The notes beneath the pieces were generated by a model. It was not told the DNA's origin, did no database searches, and saw only the letters and a list, made by a program, of their open reading frames with translations. From Sanguinoderma infundibulare (Eukaryota > Basidiomycota > Agaricomycetes > Polyporales > Polyporaceae): a DNA stretch of 64,000 nucleotides. A program made the translations under genes and the position numbers. The first letter of the stretch is position 1, and each line of letters starts with the position of its first letter. The stretch lies in contig JAVLRN010000001.1 in NCBI GenBank assembly GCA_032821775.1, positions 4,588,001-4,652,000 of the forward strand, written 5' to 3'. Of this stretch, positions 19,045-31,189 are shown in pieces.

Positions 19045-19880
19045 TGGCGATAATGGAAGCGAGTGCGTTGCGAGGAGATGGCGATGATGGAAGCTCGGAC
19101 TTGCGCTTGCGGAGATTTCCGCTCTAGCGATGGACTTTCAAATTATTGGTGCATGCAAGCACCGCCAAGGATGACGCGCGCAGACTAGACTCACCGCCTC
19201 GTGGTACGGACTGAATTTGGTCTTGCCCGTGACTTCGTTCGCAGCGGTGCTCTTGCCGATCCGTGTTTTGGGCTTGCAGTCATGCAAGCGGTACTTGTGC
19301 GTCAGCATCGGCAACTTGAACATGAGCTGCGTCTCGGACATGAGCTTGCCATAGCCGGTCAGGCAGTACTCGTCATCCGAGTCGTCGCCACCCTTGCTGC
19401 TCGCAGCGTGGCCCATGTCCGCGCGTCGCAGCAGTCACGATCGGCAGCCGCGGTCGGGGTCGAATGAGCGCCGTCCCCAATTGAGCCAGACTTGTCGTAA
19501 TACGAGCCCGTGAGGGTCGCGGTGCGGCAAAGCTGTGATCAAGAGTCAGCTGCCGTTGTGAGGAACATGGTCAGGGAAGGAATGGACCGAGTGATTGGCT
19601 CCGTGCGATCCAAGAGCGGGTCCCTGGGATCAAAGATCTCATTAGACGTCCCGCTACTCTCTCCTGCAGCCGAGGACTCACTCACCATCCTGGTGCGCCA
19701 TGTACCCGCCACTCGGAACTTTGTAGTCACGGACGCGTACGTCCGTCTGTTCGTCGCTGCGCTTTTTGGTACCACGCGCGTGTCAGGTGGGTCTTGCACG
19801 GGCACGAGCATTGCTTCTTCGTTGAAGGCGGGCAGCATAGCTTGAAGCGAATCGTCAAGGCGAGTGACAAGGCCCACTTC
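19045..19880 (-). pseudogene. Block X, unit 2 copy A
   Basis: Near-identical to the unit 1 copy A block at an offset of 17057, with a few substitutions (for example LHDCKP for LRDCKL in the piece near 19.27 kb). Same broken exon series, no recognised family. Confidence 0.4.
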
Positions 19881-20159
19881 GAGCTTCGATTCCAGCTATG
19901 CGTCGAGCTTGGGCTGCTTCAGCTATCGCACCCCCATCCGGACTACATGCTGTCGTGCACGTACGAGAACTGGAAGATCGCGGGCGTGGCGACTCAGCGG
20001 TTGTTTTTAGACCTGCAGTTGAGGAGAGTACAAGAGGCAATTGTGGAAGGCGCAGACGAAGCGGCGGGCTCGAGCCGATTGTGACGTCACGGACAAAGCG
20101 GCTCGCCAGGGGCGCACTTCCAAGCCTGGTCGGGACCCTTCTTCTACTCCCCGTCGACC

Positions 20160-21195
20160 TCAATCTCGTCCGTCCGCAGTTCTCGGTCGAACAGTGCGCA
20201 CAGCTCCAGTTCCTCTCCCGCTCTAGAATGACCTGCACCGTCTCAGAGAACGCACGGCCGTTGGGCGCCGTCTGGCGCAGTTCCTCCATCGTGCGCGTGA
20301 TCGTCTCTTGCACCCACTGTGCGTCATCCGGCTCGAGCGTAAAATCGATTTGAAGGGAACGATTCCGGTTGGTCGCCCACGCCTCCTTCGCGTTCTTGGT
20401 AAACGTCAGGAGATGGTTGAGAAGGATGAGGAGCTGGAAGAGGAACTGGCGTCGGAAATGCGTGTCTGCGATCTCCAGGTCGAGCAGCTCGGGGCTGGTG
20501 AGGTATTTCGCAAAGTAGTACTGGCTCTTCGTGGCGGTTTCGGCGACTCCAGTTTCCCGTTTTCATTTCAAAGGCCTAGCTGGTGCCGTAGGTATGCCGT
20601 TCGACTTGCTGCCCATGAGAGCACGGTCGTTCACGGTGGCCTCCTTGGTCGCTGGTAGCACCCTGTTCACCGCCTCCTTGAACGATGAAAACGCGGTGCA
20701 CTCCGTGAATGGAGGCGGATGGGATAATGGGCACTGCAGCGCCCAAAACGCATGAACGAGCGAGTACAAACCAACGGGAGAGCAGACGCACGCTCCATCT
20801 CTTTCCTCCGTTTCTCCGGCACGTTCGCCACCTGCTGCTCCTTCGTCTCATCCACGAAATTTGCCTCCTGATGTGCCTGACTTCTCTCGCTTGTGTCCCT
20901 CCACCCGGGGCCCATTCTACATTGGCTCCTACTTTCCTCGTAAGCTCACTCTGCTCTGCAGGAAAAACGCGACTGAGGATTGTGGGAATGCGACCACAAA
21001 ACTTAGTCATCGCACCCGTGTTAGATAGCTGCCGAAGGAGGTCGCTCAGGGTGCGGAGGAGGACGAGGGCCTTGCCCTTCTGCAGGATCATGCCCTCGGT
21101 GAGGCGTTCTGCACAGTCTTCTATCCATGAGAACATGTGCGAGCACGAGGAGATGGGTTTGTGTCTCGAGGCTGTCGAGGAGAACACTTGGTCGC
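20160..21195 (-). pseudogene. THOC1-like fragment, unit 2 copy A
   Basis: It contains [67 protein letters not shown] (about 20.52 kb), [17 protein letters not shown] and, after further bases, DAQWVQ-equivalent [15 protein letters not shown]. The Gln codon before YYFAKYL is intact here (20521-20523), unlike in units 3 and 4. A frameshift after SRVFPAEQSE prevents a full frame, and the C-terminal part after ERERNW is replaced by block X. Identity rests on motif order shared with THOC1/Hpr1. Confidence 0.75.
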
Positions 21196-21349
21196 ATGCA
21201 TCTGTGGTCGCGCTGAGTGAAAGCCCGAGGATCGGAGTGTGAGTGTGCGAGCACTTGCAAGCGAGGCTAATCGACTTACCAATTTGCTGCCGCAACGAGC
21301 CGACATCACATACGGAGGCCGCTCCGGCTGTGTCTCGGATCCTTGCGAC

Positions 21350-21820
21350 CTAAGCGGAGAGGAGATGGGGAAAATGCATCAATTCTAAACTCTTGGTAAC
21401 GGCCGCTCCAGCACTGTACGCGCCTCTCGGGGTTACGGCAACCAGTGAATTGAACGCTTTCATTGGAGTCGTGAGTCGCGCAAACGGAAAGCCCATCGGA
21501 TACCCAAAGTCCGATGCGAAGACCTCAATCGAGTACCACGCCATCAGATTTTGCGAGCTCCTGGGGGCCGTCACCGACGCAACAAGGTACTGCCCACGAG
21601 GGAGCAGCACCATCTCGAGCACCGTCTGCGGGTATTAATCTCCCATCAGCGCATATACTTGGGGTTGTCGCGGTCCCCATGCTCCAGGAGGGAGATGGTG
21701 CGGGTGAGGTAACACTCGGCTTCGAGCCGGGAGAGGTTCACGACGGGGTAGCGGTCGGTGGGCGAGACGGGCGGACACCGCCGGTTCGTTCGAGCAGCGC
21801 TGCAGCCAGTCACTGAAGGC
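21350..21820 (-). pseudogene. F-box-associated-type fragment, unit 2
   Basis: Same two pieces as in unit 1 with minor changes (LEMVLLPRGQYLVASV, where the first Gly of the PGGQ motif has become Arg). The substitution of a motif residue fits loss of constraint. Confidence 0.45.
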
Positions 21821-22064
21821 GGATGAACTCCGAGTTGGTCATACGACTGACACTAGTGCGCATGGTCGAGTAATCGCTGACATCAATTAGACAATGCTGA
21901 ATATGGCCGCGATTCACAAAAGCGGACACCGGATGGGTTCAGCCCCGACACCACGACAGGCCATGAAAGAAGACGTGGTGCGCATGGACATGACCTTGCA
22001 TACAGCCGAGCGGACGCGATCTTTGGGGGTATTACGAGGGGCTCACTCACCCATCGAAGTGATC

Positions 22065-22440
22065 CAGTTAGGTGACGTCCGAACGAGTATTTGGCCGAAC
22101 GTCTGATGGATGATGCCCGCGTGCGGTGCTGATTTGAAACTCCAAGATGGCAAGCCGGTCGAGTCCAGTCCCTGTATTTGATGGTGTGCAATGTCAGCAA
22201 ATAAGATTTTAGCTGACACAGCAATCATAACACACTTACGCTGGCGAAGGGCCGGTCATTGATGCAGCGATGATCGTGGTAGAGAGCAAAGAGCGACTGC
22301 CACGACACGAACTGAGGGCAGTGCCACAAGGGTCCAAGCGCCTGCAGCTGCCATTTGCGGAATCCCGCTCTCTCATATTGAACCTCCATCAGCTTCGACC
22401 CCGCTTCCACTCATTCGTTTCAACCCGTGCTGCGCTCTGC
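22065..22440 (-). pseudogene. Unidentified two-exon fragment, unit 2
   Basis: Same structure as in unit 1, with exon 1 substitutions (PLWHCPQFVSWQS). The intron boundary near 22240 is conserved. Confidence 0.45.
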
Positions 22441-22696
22441 CACAGTATCCAAGTAATCAGTCTGCCAGTTCTGGACCATGGCAATAAAGACTGCTCTCCG
22501 CCGACAATTTCTTCCAACCGGCACTCATCAGCAGCTGCCATCAGCCTGTCAGTTCTATCCGAGTTGATTCAGTCACAACAGAACCACCCAAGCGGTGGCG
22601 CAGCTCGCACAGCTGAGTCAGGCTACGTCGCAGCACCCGGAGATTGAGCCCGTGTGGAGACAGGGCCAGACCTTGGATGATGGTATTCCTCTATGA

Positions 22697-23237
22697 GCCG
22701 CCGCAATAACTTGCAGATAATTATTTGACAACAAATTTGACCTCGAGCGACCAATGTAGAGTTGGTATATGGATTTATAGCATCTGGGGCTCCGGACGTG
22801 GTAAGCACACATAGGAGGCGAAGGACGTGTACTTGAAGCACTGCTACCCAGGGTTAGGTGCAAGGTTTGGGCTAACCTATGTTAGCGATTCTCTGAGTTT
22901 TGTGTCAGCTGAACAGTACACCATATGTATGTATACAGTGAATGAATCCCAGTGCAGATTTTTGTAGCCAACAACTTTCAGTGCATGGTTGATTATTGTC
23001 TGCGGGAGCCCCTTCGCCGAAATGGGCAGCACACTCGGGTTAGGGGCACGGGTTAGGGGCAAGGTTAACATAGGTTAGCGAATTTGAAGGCTCCTGTTGG
23101 GTTTGCATCCGTAAAACAAACACTGTATCAATCCCAGTTTATGTGCATATGTATACTACAAATTTCAAGACGCAGAACACGCGTGAAGAGAACTTTTGGG
23201 GGTTAGGGCTAGGGTAGTGTTGGGTTTAAGCCGCTTC
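22697..23237. repeat. AT-rich island with telomere-like motifs, unit 2
   Basis: I see no difference from the unit 1 island across this stretch (offset 17127). The identity of a non-coding AT-rich island argues that units 1 and 2 separated, or were homogenised, very recently. Confidence 0.6.
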
Positions 23238-23430
23238 CACTTTGGGAAGGTGATCGCTCTCAGCTCTCAACTAAGCCTTGTCTCTCGACCACCAGTTGGA
23301 TTACGCAGGCTCGTATGAATTCCGGTAATCTGCATTTGACGGCCTCCGCGGTGGTGACGACATTCGGCAAGGACACATTGGATGACGGATAGCCTCCGCT
23401 TGTTAGCGGTGGCGGCAATGGTGAAGGCCG

Positions 23431-23925
23431 ATGCCCTCGCAGGTAGGGAAGGCAACAATACAATCTCGGAAATTACGAAGGTCATCAGGGCTGATATATT
23501 GCACACCACGTCTGATCAAGTCCCTGGATCATATCGGCGAAATTCGGTTGAAGGAGCATCGCAAGCTTGCTGTCTGCATAAGCCTCCGAGTATCGAACCG
23601 TCGCTTGCACTGGCGAGTTGCGACAGCGCGTGGAGCCCTGCGTAATTTGTTCACAGGTGTGCATCTCGTTCCCAAGCATCCTCCCCAGCGTCTGGCTGCT
23701 CCGATGAGTACGCGTTGGAATCGTGAGCCAATATACACAGCCGATGCAACCCTTGATTTGTCCAAAATGAGCCTGTGCGAGCGTTCTCCGCCCGACAACA
23801 TCATGTCCCCGGTACGAGACCCTCCGAGAGCTCAACAAAGTCCTTGTCAGGCCCACTCGAGCATACACAAAGATATGGTAGTAGAATCAATATATTGGAA
23901 CGTGGACGGCCGCGGAGAGCTATAA
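23431..23925 (+). other. Open frame of 164 codons, unidentified, unit 2
   Basis: Identical in translation to the unit 1 frame, as expected from the identical DNA. Confidence 0.25.
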
Positions 23926-24263
23926 TGTTACCGCTCGATGGCATCTCGCTTTGCACCTCCGTGCAGATCTGCGTTTGATGACCGCTGCGCACACCGGCCT
24001 AGGGTCCAATCACGATTTTTGAGTGCGAGATCGACGGACGCGATCATGGCGGCCGTCGTGATTTGCCGTGTGCCTAGATGGATGGGTGGTTAGCCGACCT
24101 CGAAACCGCGTATGCAGAAAGGAGATCAGAAGGGAATTGGTATTTGGAATGTGGAGATCGCGTCGCAAACCAGTATCCTGCCCGACCGCCTCGTCCTACA
24201 CCAACCCCGCAGCCCGGAGCGCGAGGATGAGAAGCATGATTGCCGGGCGCACGAGCGACTGTT

Positions 24264-24542
24264 CTAGCGGCGAGCGGAGGCGAGCAACCGGAGGCCGTTG
24301 AGCGTGGTCAAGATGGCGTTTGTGTTAAGATCAACGCGTGCGAACCACATCGTGCAGTACGTCAACGGGGTAGGGATGGAGGTGAGAAGAGAGGGGCCGT
24401 CGGAGAAAGCGGGCAAATGTGGGACGCGGTCGCGTCGATTTTCCGAGATGCGGGCGTGCACAGAGATACCGTCCGGGCGCGCACAGACTGCGGGGCGGCA
24501 GGAAGTATTTAAAGGAGGCTGGAGGTTGCAGGTGCCCCCCAT
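24264..24542 (-). pseudogene. Possible multi-span membrane protein fragment, unit 2
   Basis: Identical to unit 1, including the missing 22 bases. Confidence 0.25.
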
Positions 24543-25499
24543 TCCCGTCCCCGTCCATCCGCCGCCACCCGCTTGTCATCATCGTGTCCGTCCGCGCCGA
24601 ACAATCTCTGTGCTGTCCGTCCGCCACCTCCCGCTTGCCTTCGCTCACTTGTTGTGCCCGTCCTGTTCGAGGACTGGCGGTCTGCGGCGTGGCCGTCATC
24701 TTGACTGTCGCAGCAGAGAGGTACGTTTCCGGTCAGCTGCTGGTGGGAAGAATTTGACACTGACCGCACTTGTACATGTGCCCGCACCGCCCGTTCGACT
24801 CACGTTTGCGTATCGGGCACTCCAGTAGTCGTGGCAAAGAGGTACGCCACCGCTCGGTTGCTCAGGGAGACATTTTGATGTTGACTGCGTTTGTAGTTGC
24901 AGAGCGTCGTACGTTGGCATCAGGAAGGACTGCGCAGGTGGCGCAAGAGGGTGGCCTGGGTGACGTCGGGTGTGATGTGATGCGCACGGCGTATGATGCT
25001 GTTTAGATACACTCAGATACAAACGACGGGGAGATGCTGTGTGGGGCAATGACCTCAGGCTTAACTCGTCATCACTGCCATGACTGCGGCCGGAGCGCAA
25101 ATGCAAGCTGAGCCGCGAGCCGTGGGAGTACGTACTCTACAGCATCGGGTCCTCCTCCCCGCGTCCAGGCGTCATTGAGCGACGGAGCGAGGCGTCGGCG
25201 GTTCTGGATATCATCTCCCCACGCGCATTGAATGGAGGCCGTTAAGGTTGGAGGGAGCATCGCTCGCTCGTGCGTCGTTCATTCCGGAGGATCGCATCAG
25301 CGAGGCCGGGGCGAGGCATCCGTTGCGAATCGAAGGGTCTGGTAAAGACACAAGATGACCGTTAGTGTCGTCTCTCGGAAACAACAATTTCTTACAGGGT
25401 CGTCGTCGGAGTTCCGGCTCGGTACTAGTAAAGATTAGCGGGCAAGCGGATCAATATTGGGCACAAGGATACAAGCTCACCAGTCGCAGACACTTTGTC

Positions 25500-25727
25500 T
25501 CAGCTTGCCACCGCAGGCGCGGAGTCATTGGGCCTTCTGACCGAGATCCGCGTGACCAGAACAGGGGAAGGCGAGCCGTGGTGTGTGAGGCTTACAGAAG
25601 CATCACCCACCATCGACCTGGCTTTTCTCGCGTCGCGAACCGTTATGACCATCACTCGCTTCTCGTGATGCACTCTCATGGGAGAGTCGACTTGTCTTCG
25701 GTACGTCTGTTGGATAAGTGTGGTCAT
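25500..25727 (-). other. Open frame of 75 codons, unidentified, unit 2
   Basis: Same as the unit 1 frame without visible change. Confidence 0.3.
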
Positions 25728-25816
25728 TTGAGAGCGCCGGGGGCCTCGTTCGAATGCTTAAAGTCCCATGGGCAGCCAAGAGCAGGACCGAGTGACAAGC
25801 CAGAGACAAGACTTGG

Positions 25817-26267
25817 AAACGTGCACAGAGCCAGGATCGAGGATGAGTGGGTGCTGTCGAGATCGTGACCCGGGCCGGTAAGGAAGCAGACGAGCCACGT
25901 GTCTGTGACCGACGCGTGTGGTCACGGTGACAATGAGCGCCTGCAGCTTTTGTGCAGGCTCGCTCCGACTGGCACATGGATAAATACCGGCACCGGACGA
26001 CCACTGGAAATGCCCCCGTTTGAGCGTGCACCCGATGTCGTTGGGATCAGACAGGGTGAGCTGAGTATCCCCTCCTACCGACTTGCTCTCACCAAGTCTC
26101 CAGCTAGGCAACACCCCTTCCCGCAACCGCACTCGGTCTCGGTCTCGAATATCCTCACTTTCTCAGCTTCGTCGACCCGCTGTAATACGACTGGGACTGG
26201 CTCTTTGAAGTACTCGTTCTAATCCGACGACCACGACTTGGGCACCCATCAATTACGACCTCGCACG
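25817..26267 (+). promoter_or_regulatory. EXO84 upstream region, unit 2
   Basis: TATA-like GGATAAATACC at 25978-25988, about 280 bases before the ATG, with the GCCTGCA/TGCAGGC inverted repeat upstream of it. It differs from unit 1 mainly by scattered substitutions. Confidence 0.4.
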
Positions 26268-28910
26268 ATGCAATCCCTCCGGTCCCGCAAGTCGACCCAA
26301 GCCCAAGCCAATTCCAGTGCTCGCCAGAACACGATCCGCAAGGCGAACCCCGCCGTGCGCGATGCGGAGCGGCGGGCGACACGCGTGGGCGAGAAGATGA
26401 AGAAGCGGATGTCGATGCGCTACGCGGACATCTCTGGGCCGACGGGCATCCCCGACGTGCCGTCCCTGCCTGCGAGCCTGCGCGCGGGGCCGTACAGAGG
26501 GGCGTCGGTCGATGAGCGCGGGGGATTGAATCTGGGCGTGGTGGCGGAGGAGCCGAGGGAGGACCCTAGGGCGGCGGAGCTGAGGCTGTTGGACAAGGAC
26601 GACTTCGACCCTGATGCTTGTGCGTATCGTTGTAATTCTTCTGTTGTGGGAGGTAAGATGAGACTGGAACTGGGATGGTGTCGTCGCAGACCTCAAGGTG
26701 AAGCTGGCCAACTCGACCGAGTCGGAGCTGAGGACGCTGCAATCGGGTCTCCAGGCCCAGAAGGACGATGTCGCTGTTGACCTGCAGCGGAATGTATTCA
26801 AAAAGTACGGATGCCTCCTCTTCTGCAGAGATAGGGCGATGCTGACATCCCTGTCAAAGTTACGCAGAGTTCATGCTCGTGTCGAAAGAGGTCAGCACGC
26901 TCGAGAACGAGATGCTCGAATTCAAGGACGCCCTGTCAGAGTGGAAGGGCATGCCATCACTATTGCACATTGACGATTCGGCCTCCGTCGCAGGTATGAG
27001 TGCCCGACACCTTTGCGGTTCGCTCTCCGCCTCCTTCTCACACAACTTCCTCTCTTGCGTGTAGAGCGACGCAGGAACGTCCGCTCGTCCATCGCCGACC
27101 TCCGAGTACTGTACGCGAACCAGATGCAGAATCTCCACATGCAGATCGAGGGCTCATCCAAATTCGTTCCCACTACGCCCGGCCGACATGTTGTGGCCGA
27201 GATTGACAACGTCGTTGCGCTCAATCCGGCTACGTACAAGGTCGATCACCCTGTGCGCTTTGTCCTGCTCGACGACGCAGTGCTCGTGGCTCGGAAGCGG
27301 AAGCGGAGAAACAACACAGAGAGCGACAAGCTGGTCGCGGAGAAGTGCTGGCCGCTGTCCGATATGCTGGTCCTGGACACGAAGGATTCTCCCAGTGCGT
27401 CTTCCAGTCCGATTTCGGCGCACATGTGACTTGCATTAAACGGGACGTGAAGACATGAACAATGTGTTCAAGATCAGGCACGGCAGGGAGACTCACGTCT
27501 ATCGAACGGACATCGCTGCCGACAAGAAGAGCCTCCTGGCCCAGTTCCGTCACGTGGCTGAGGAGCAGCAAGCGAGGAAGCGCAAGGAGCGCGAAGGCGA
27601 GCACCAGCGACGAAAGAGCCTCTGGATGGGTGGGATGGACGTGCGTGACACCTTCTCATGCTCGTGTCCGCGATCTAACGTTGCATTATCAACCTTGCAG
27701 AGAGCGTCGATGTTCGTCGCAGACGGCGCACCCGGGATGCCCCCCTTGCCAGAATGGATGGCCGACCTCGCGAACAAAGGTGCCGAGATGGGCTCGTCTG
27801 GGAAGGAGAAGTCTGAGCGCGACGCCCGCTGGATTGGCGACTGGTCCGACGAGCTAACCGTCTCGATCGCGCTCCGCGAGTGGGACAAGGCTGTGGCGCT
27901 CGTCGAGGAGGGTGAGGGGAAGCTGGCGATCATGCCCTCGCTGGGGGCGAAGTTGACGCCGCTCAAGGCGTCGCTGACGACGGCGCTGCTGCAGAGCTTG
28001 TCTGCACCGTCGAACAAGAAGAGCACTGTTGTCAGCTTGATCGGGCTCCTGGTGCGGTTGAACGCGGGCGCGGCTGCTCGGCGCACGTTCTTGGCCGCAA
28101 GGGCGGACGTGATCAAGAAGTGTGTGCGGAAGATCACGTTCGAGGGCCATATTGGGTCGTACATTGCGGACCTGGCCACGGTGGTGTTCACCGGGATCAA
28201 GCATACGGCGGACTGGTTCCTCGGGAGCTTCAAAGAGAATGAGGTCGCCAGCAGTAAGTGGGACCTTCAGTATCTGGTGTTACCCTTTCTGGTTCTGATC
28301 ACCAACAGGCTTCGTCGAGTGGGCGAAACAGCAGGTGGAGCTCTACGCACAGATGTTCCAGAAGCAGGTCTACAGCTCGGACGTCGAGCCCCGCACCATC
28401 GATGACGCCATCCAAATCACCCACGTCCAGAGCAAGAAGCTCCTCGAGGAGTACGGCATCGACTTCCGCTACCTCCTCGACAGCCTCCTTCTCGACAAGC
28501 CGAACGACACCGTCCGTCCACCGACCTACCGCCCGCACGCCGAGCGGGCGCCCGAGCCGATCTACACGCCTTCCTCGACCCCCATCCGGTCTTGGTCCCC
28601 TGCGGCTGGCCCGCCCTCGCGTTCCCGTACACCGGTTCCCGCCGTCCCGCCAGTGCCGCCGCCGCCTGCGATTCCTGCGTTGGCCGTACCGACGCCGTTG
28701 TCCGCATCTGCGAGCAGATCGCCTTCGTCGTCCAGGTTGCGGTCGCCTGGACCACCTCCGCGTATGGCCAGCCAGGCGTCTTTGAGGAGCAGGACCCCGT
28801 CGACGAGCGAAGGCTCGAGGGGAGGAGGTATGGCAGCGGCCAGTTCCAGTCCTGCGCCGCCGCCACCGAGGTCGAGGGACAGGCCGAATAGGCAAGGTGG
28901 GATGTTCTAA
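26268..28910 (+). CDS. EXO84: Exocyst complex component EXO84, unit 2 copy, intact
   Basis: Seven exons: 26268-26619, 26690-26804, 26860-26993, 27065-27394, 27453-27640, 27701-28253 and 28309-28910, coding for 757 residues. Exon lengths equal those of unit 1 except exon 5, which is one codon shorter. Intron 3 starts GTATGA rather than GTATGT, still an acceptable donor. The intron 2 acceptor differs by two bases from unit 1 (TCAAAG against TCAAAAG), yet the joined codon still gives Asn-Tyr. Intron 1 resembles unit 1, while exon 6 (KLTPLKASL) matches units 3 and 4. No frame break or stop is visible. Confidence 0.92.
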
Positions 28911-29500
28911 AGTCGGCGGTTGGGTTTTCCTTTGTTCGTGGTGAGTGACCCGTCACATCACAAGGCAGGCTCGATGCTGGTGGAATGGCGGGGTTGGTGG
29001 GGTTTGGAAGACAGGAGCCGAACGCCGTACCTCCTGGTGGTAGTTGCAAAGCTGTCGTGGAGTCGAACATTTGTAGTTGTAGACGCAATTCACACGTTGA
29101 GAATGACCGGGAAGAGTGCTTGAGATAGGGAATGGATTTGGGAACAGTCCGGACGGAGTGGTTTTGTGAACCATCCGGACGGGTGAGCAAATTCTGAACA
29201 ATACGGACAGTCCGCGCGCAAGAGGAGGGAGAGGAGAGCGGGGGATAGCCCGCGTGACCCCACTCGAAACTACAGCTATCTATGTACAGACACGTTCACT
29301 CATGACGGCAGGGAGGAGGGAGAGGAGAGCGGGGAGAAACCCATGGGGATAAAGCTACCTACGCAGTCTACACGGGGGAGGGAAACAGAAACTCGTAGTT
29401 TTGCTGCAACTCCACTACAGTGCTACATGAGGTACAACCCAGCTCTCGGCGCGATCGTACACCAGAGAAAAGAGGTACACCCGTACGGCGCCATCCATGT
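28911..29500. other. EXO84 3-prime flank, unit 2
   Basis: No gene. The CCGGACGG tandem remains (about 29145-29185), and GGAGGGAGAGGAGAGCGGG occurs twice (about 29223 and 29311). Shares its variants with unit 4 rather than unit 1. Confidence 0.5.
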
Positions 29501-29514
29501 CCCGTAAAAATGCA

Positions 29515-29700
29515 AGCAGTTTGTGATCGCGTTCACGGGTTTGAAGTCATCCATGTTGTGCAAGAACACCTGCCAGCAACGCGTCCGCATTCAACATCCG
29601 TCCATCCGGCCAGGACACAAGGGGGAACATGAAGGAAGAGAAAAGGACGCACAGCGGTCTTCACAACCTTGCCCAGCTCCCCCGGCGGGACACGGACAAG
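29515..29700 (-). pseudogene. RidA-like fragment, unit 2, further deleted
   Basis: The KVVKT exon end reads KVVKTA here. The second exon reads VFLHNMDDFKPVNAI and then loses about 22 bases that encode the YAEFFGNH segment in the other units. More decayed than units 1, 3 and 4. Confidence 0.5.
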
Positions 29701-29739
29701 CTGAGGGAACCCCGTAAGTTGGCCCGAGACGTCTAACTT

Positions 29740-29940
29740 ACCTGTCAGCCGGATACAGTACAGAGCGGCCTTTCCGAAGCTTGAACATCCAGGGGGATTC
29801 GAGATCCATATTGGTGAGATTGGCAAGCGCGACACGCCCGCTCCTGCCTATGAACGCCAAGTTCAGAACGACGTTGAGATAATGCGGTGTTCGGAGAGTA
29901 CGCACCGTGCAAATGAGAGTGCCTGGCCGGACGCCAGTCT
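29740..29940 (-). pseudogene. Unidentified exon upstream of the RidA-like fragment, unit 2
   Basis: Reads PHYLNVVLNLAFIGRSGRVA and LANLTNMDLESPWMFKLRKG, with the same GTAAGT donor as unit 1. Confidence 0.4.
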
Positions 29941-30059
29941 CAAGACTGCCTTGCGAGGGTCGTCGTCCGCGTGCCGCGTCTCCGTCCGGATATCTGAATG
30001 AATGCGCTCGCCCATCTTGAGATTGACGTCTGGCAGCACACTGCGATGGTCGCAGAGCA

Positions 30060-30775
30060 TTGACACCCCGGAAGATAGGAAAAGTACGGCAAGAACTCAC
30101 CGACATCTTGTCCGCGATCTCGAGGTTGACGTACACGACGATGTCGTCCTTGACCGGGCTGTGCGGTGTCCCACGTCCGTGTGAACGTGAGCTCAAGTCC
30201 GGAATGAACCATACTGTATGCTCACCGAGTACCAAGTCCGCGCGCGGTGATCTCCAAGTGGTCGAAGGGGCTGAGGTCGGAATAAAACGTCGAGCGACCA
30301 TTTGATCACGCCTCGCGCTGACAGTCCGCCATCTTGACACGCCAGATGGACGATGAACTGGGTTGCCGAGGGAGACCCTTTGCCTGCCACGCCATTTCGA
30401 CGCCATCAGTGTCTGCCACCATGCATCGACAGAAACGCGTGGAAAGGACTCACTTGAGAGTTTGTGTTCGAAGGAACCATCGAGCCCGGATATGTATGGG
30501 GCGCGGGCAGCCGTGGAGGCGAAGATGAAGGTGTGAAATGGGGAGACCCGAGAACGACGGGCGACATCCTGAGACGTCGCTGCAACGCGGCTTTCCTCCA
30601 GGTAGAGCAGGTGGATGCAAAAGAGAACACATCGGAGACATCGGTGAGGCAATTGCAGACCATTCGGTGTGATCGTGAGCTCAAGTCCGGAATGAACCGT
30701 TCGGAGGGTTTGCTCACCGAGCGCGCGGTGATCTTCAAGCGGTTGAGAGGGCTGAGGTCGGAATGACGTCCGGTC
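30060..30775 (-). pseudogene. F-box/LRR-type protein fragments, unit 2
   Basis: F-box core CLTDVSDVFSFASTCST followed by RKAALQRRLRMSPVVLG (about 30.56-30.65 kb), then FHTFIFASTAARAPYISG and DIVVYVNLEIADKMSV. The repeated stretch is at about 30183-30290 and 30668-30765. A 304-codon frame runs through the region, but it crosses likely introns and does not follow the F-box frame. Confidence 0.55.
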
Positions 30776-30839
30776 GGACGGCCTTCAGGTCATCCTGCTG
30801 CCAGAACATTCGAACGCAATCAGTGTCACGTACGCGTGA

Positions 30840-31139
30840 GTCGTCCGCTGTGCACGTGGCGTAGTACGCGTTCATCCAGTCGTCGCGGAAGATCTCCGGC
30901 GTCGTGTAGAACGATTTGGACGTGGGCCCTCCCCCTCTGCTGGAGGGATCGGCGGCGAGCGTGCGCGCTAGGTGCCAGTCTTTGACGTAGAGCGTCGTGC
31001 CTTGACCGTCCTGCCAGAGGGAGAGGACGTCGCGGAAGAGCATCTGCCGGCGTCGCTGGTCGCTGAAGTCGCGGGTGGAGCAGTCGGCGACCGTTACTTC
31101 ACAGTGGCCGTGATCGGCTTTGAGGTGTGCCCACAGGAC
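30840..31139 (-). pseudogene. JmjC-domain (JMJD4-like) exon, unit 2
   Basis: The minus strand reads VLWAHLKADHGHCEVTVADC, RDFSDQRRRQMLFRDVLSLW, TTLYVKDWHLARTL and FYTTPEIFRDDWMNAYY. This is the N-terminal half of a JMJD4-type JmjC oxygenase, in which the YVKDWH and Y..P..F..DW motifs precede the catalytic HxD. The catalytic part itself is absent, because after TADD the sequence returns to DNA shared with units 1 and 3. It is therefore an exon-sized fragment without an active site. It occupies an intron-like position that in units 1 and 3 has only about 40 bases. Confidence 0.75.
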
Positions 31140-31189
31140 TGACCGAAGCTCCACCCGTGATTCGCTCAGCGTCGATCCCGGACGCCTCA

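Noticed and set aside
29738..30652. A 304-codon minus-strand frame (also 60659-61573)
   Set aside because: It crosses several likely introns and misses the F-box frame, so it is a mixture of true exons and read-through sequence, not one protein.
30840..31139. A functional JmjC demethylase or hydroxylase
   Set aside because: Only the part before the catalytic iron-binding residues is present, with no following JmjC exons recognisable nearby.
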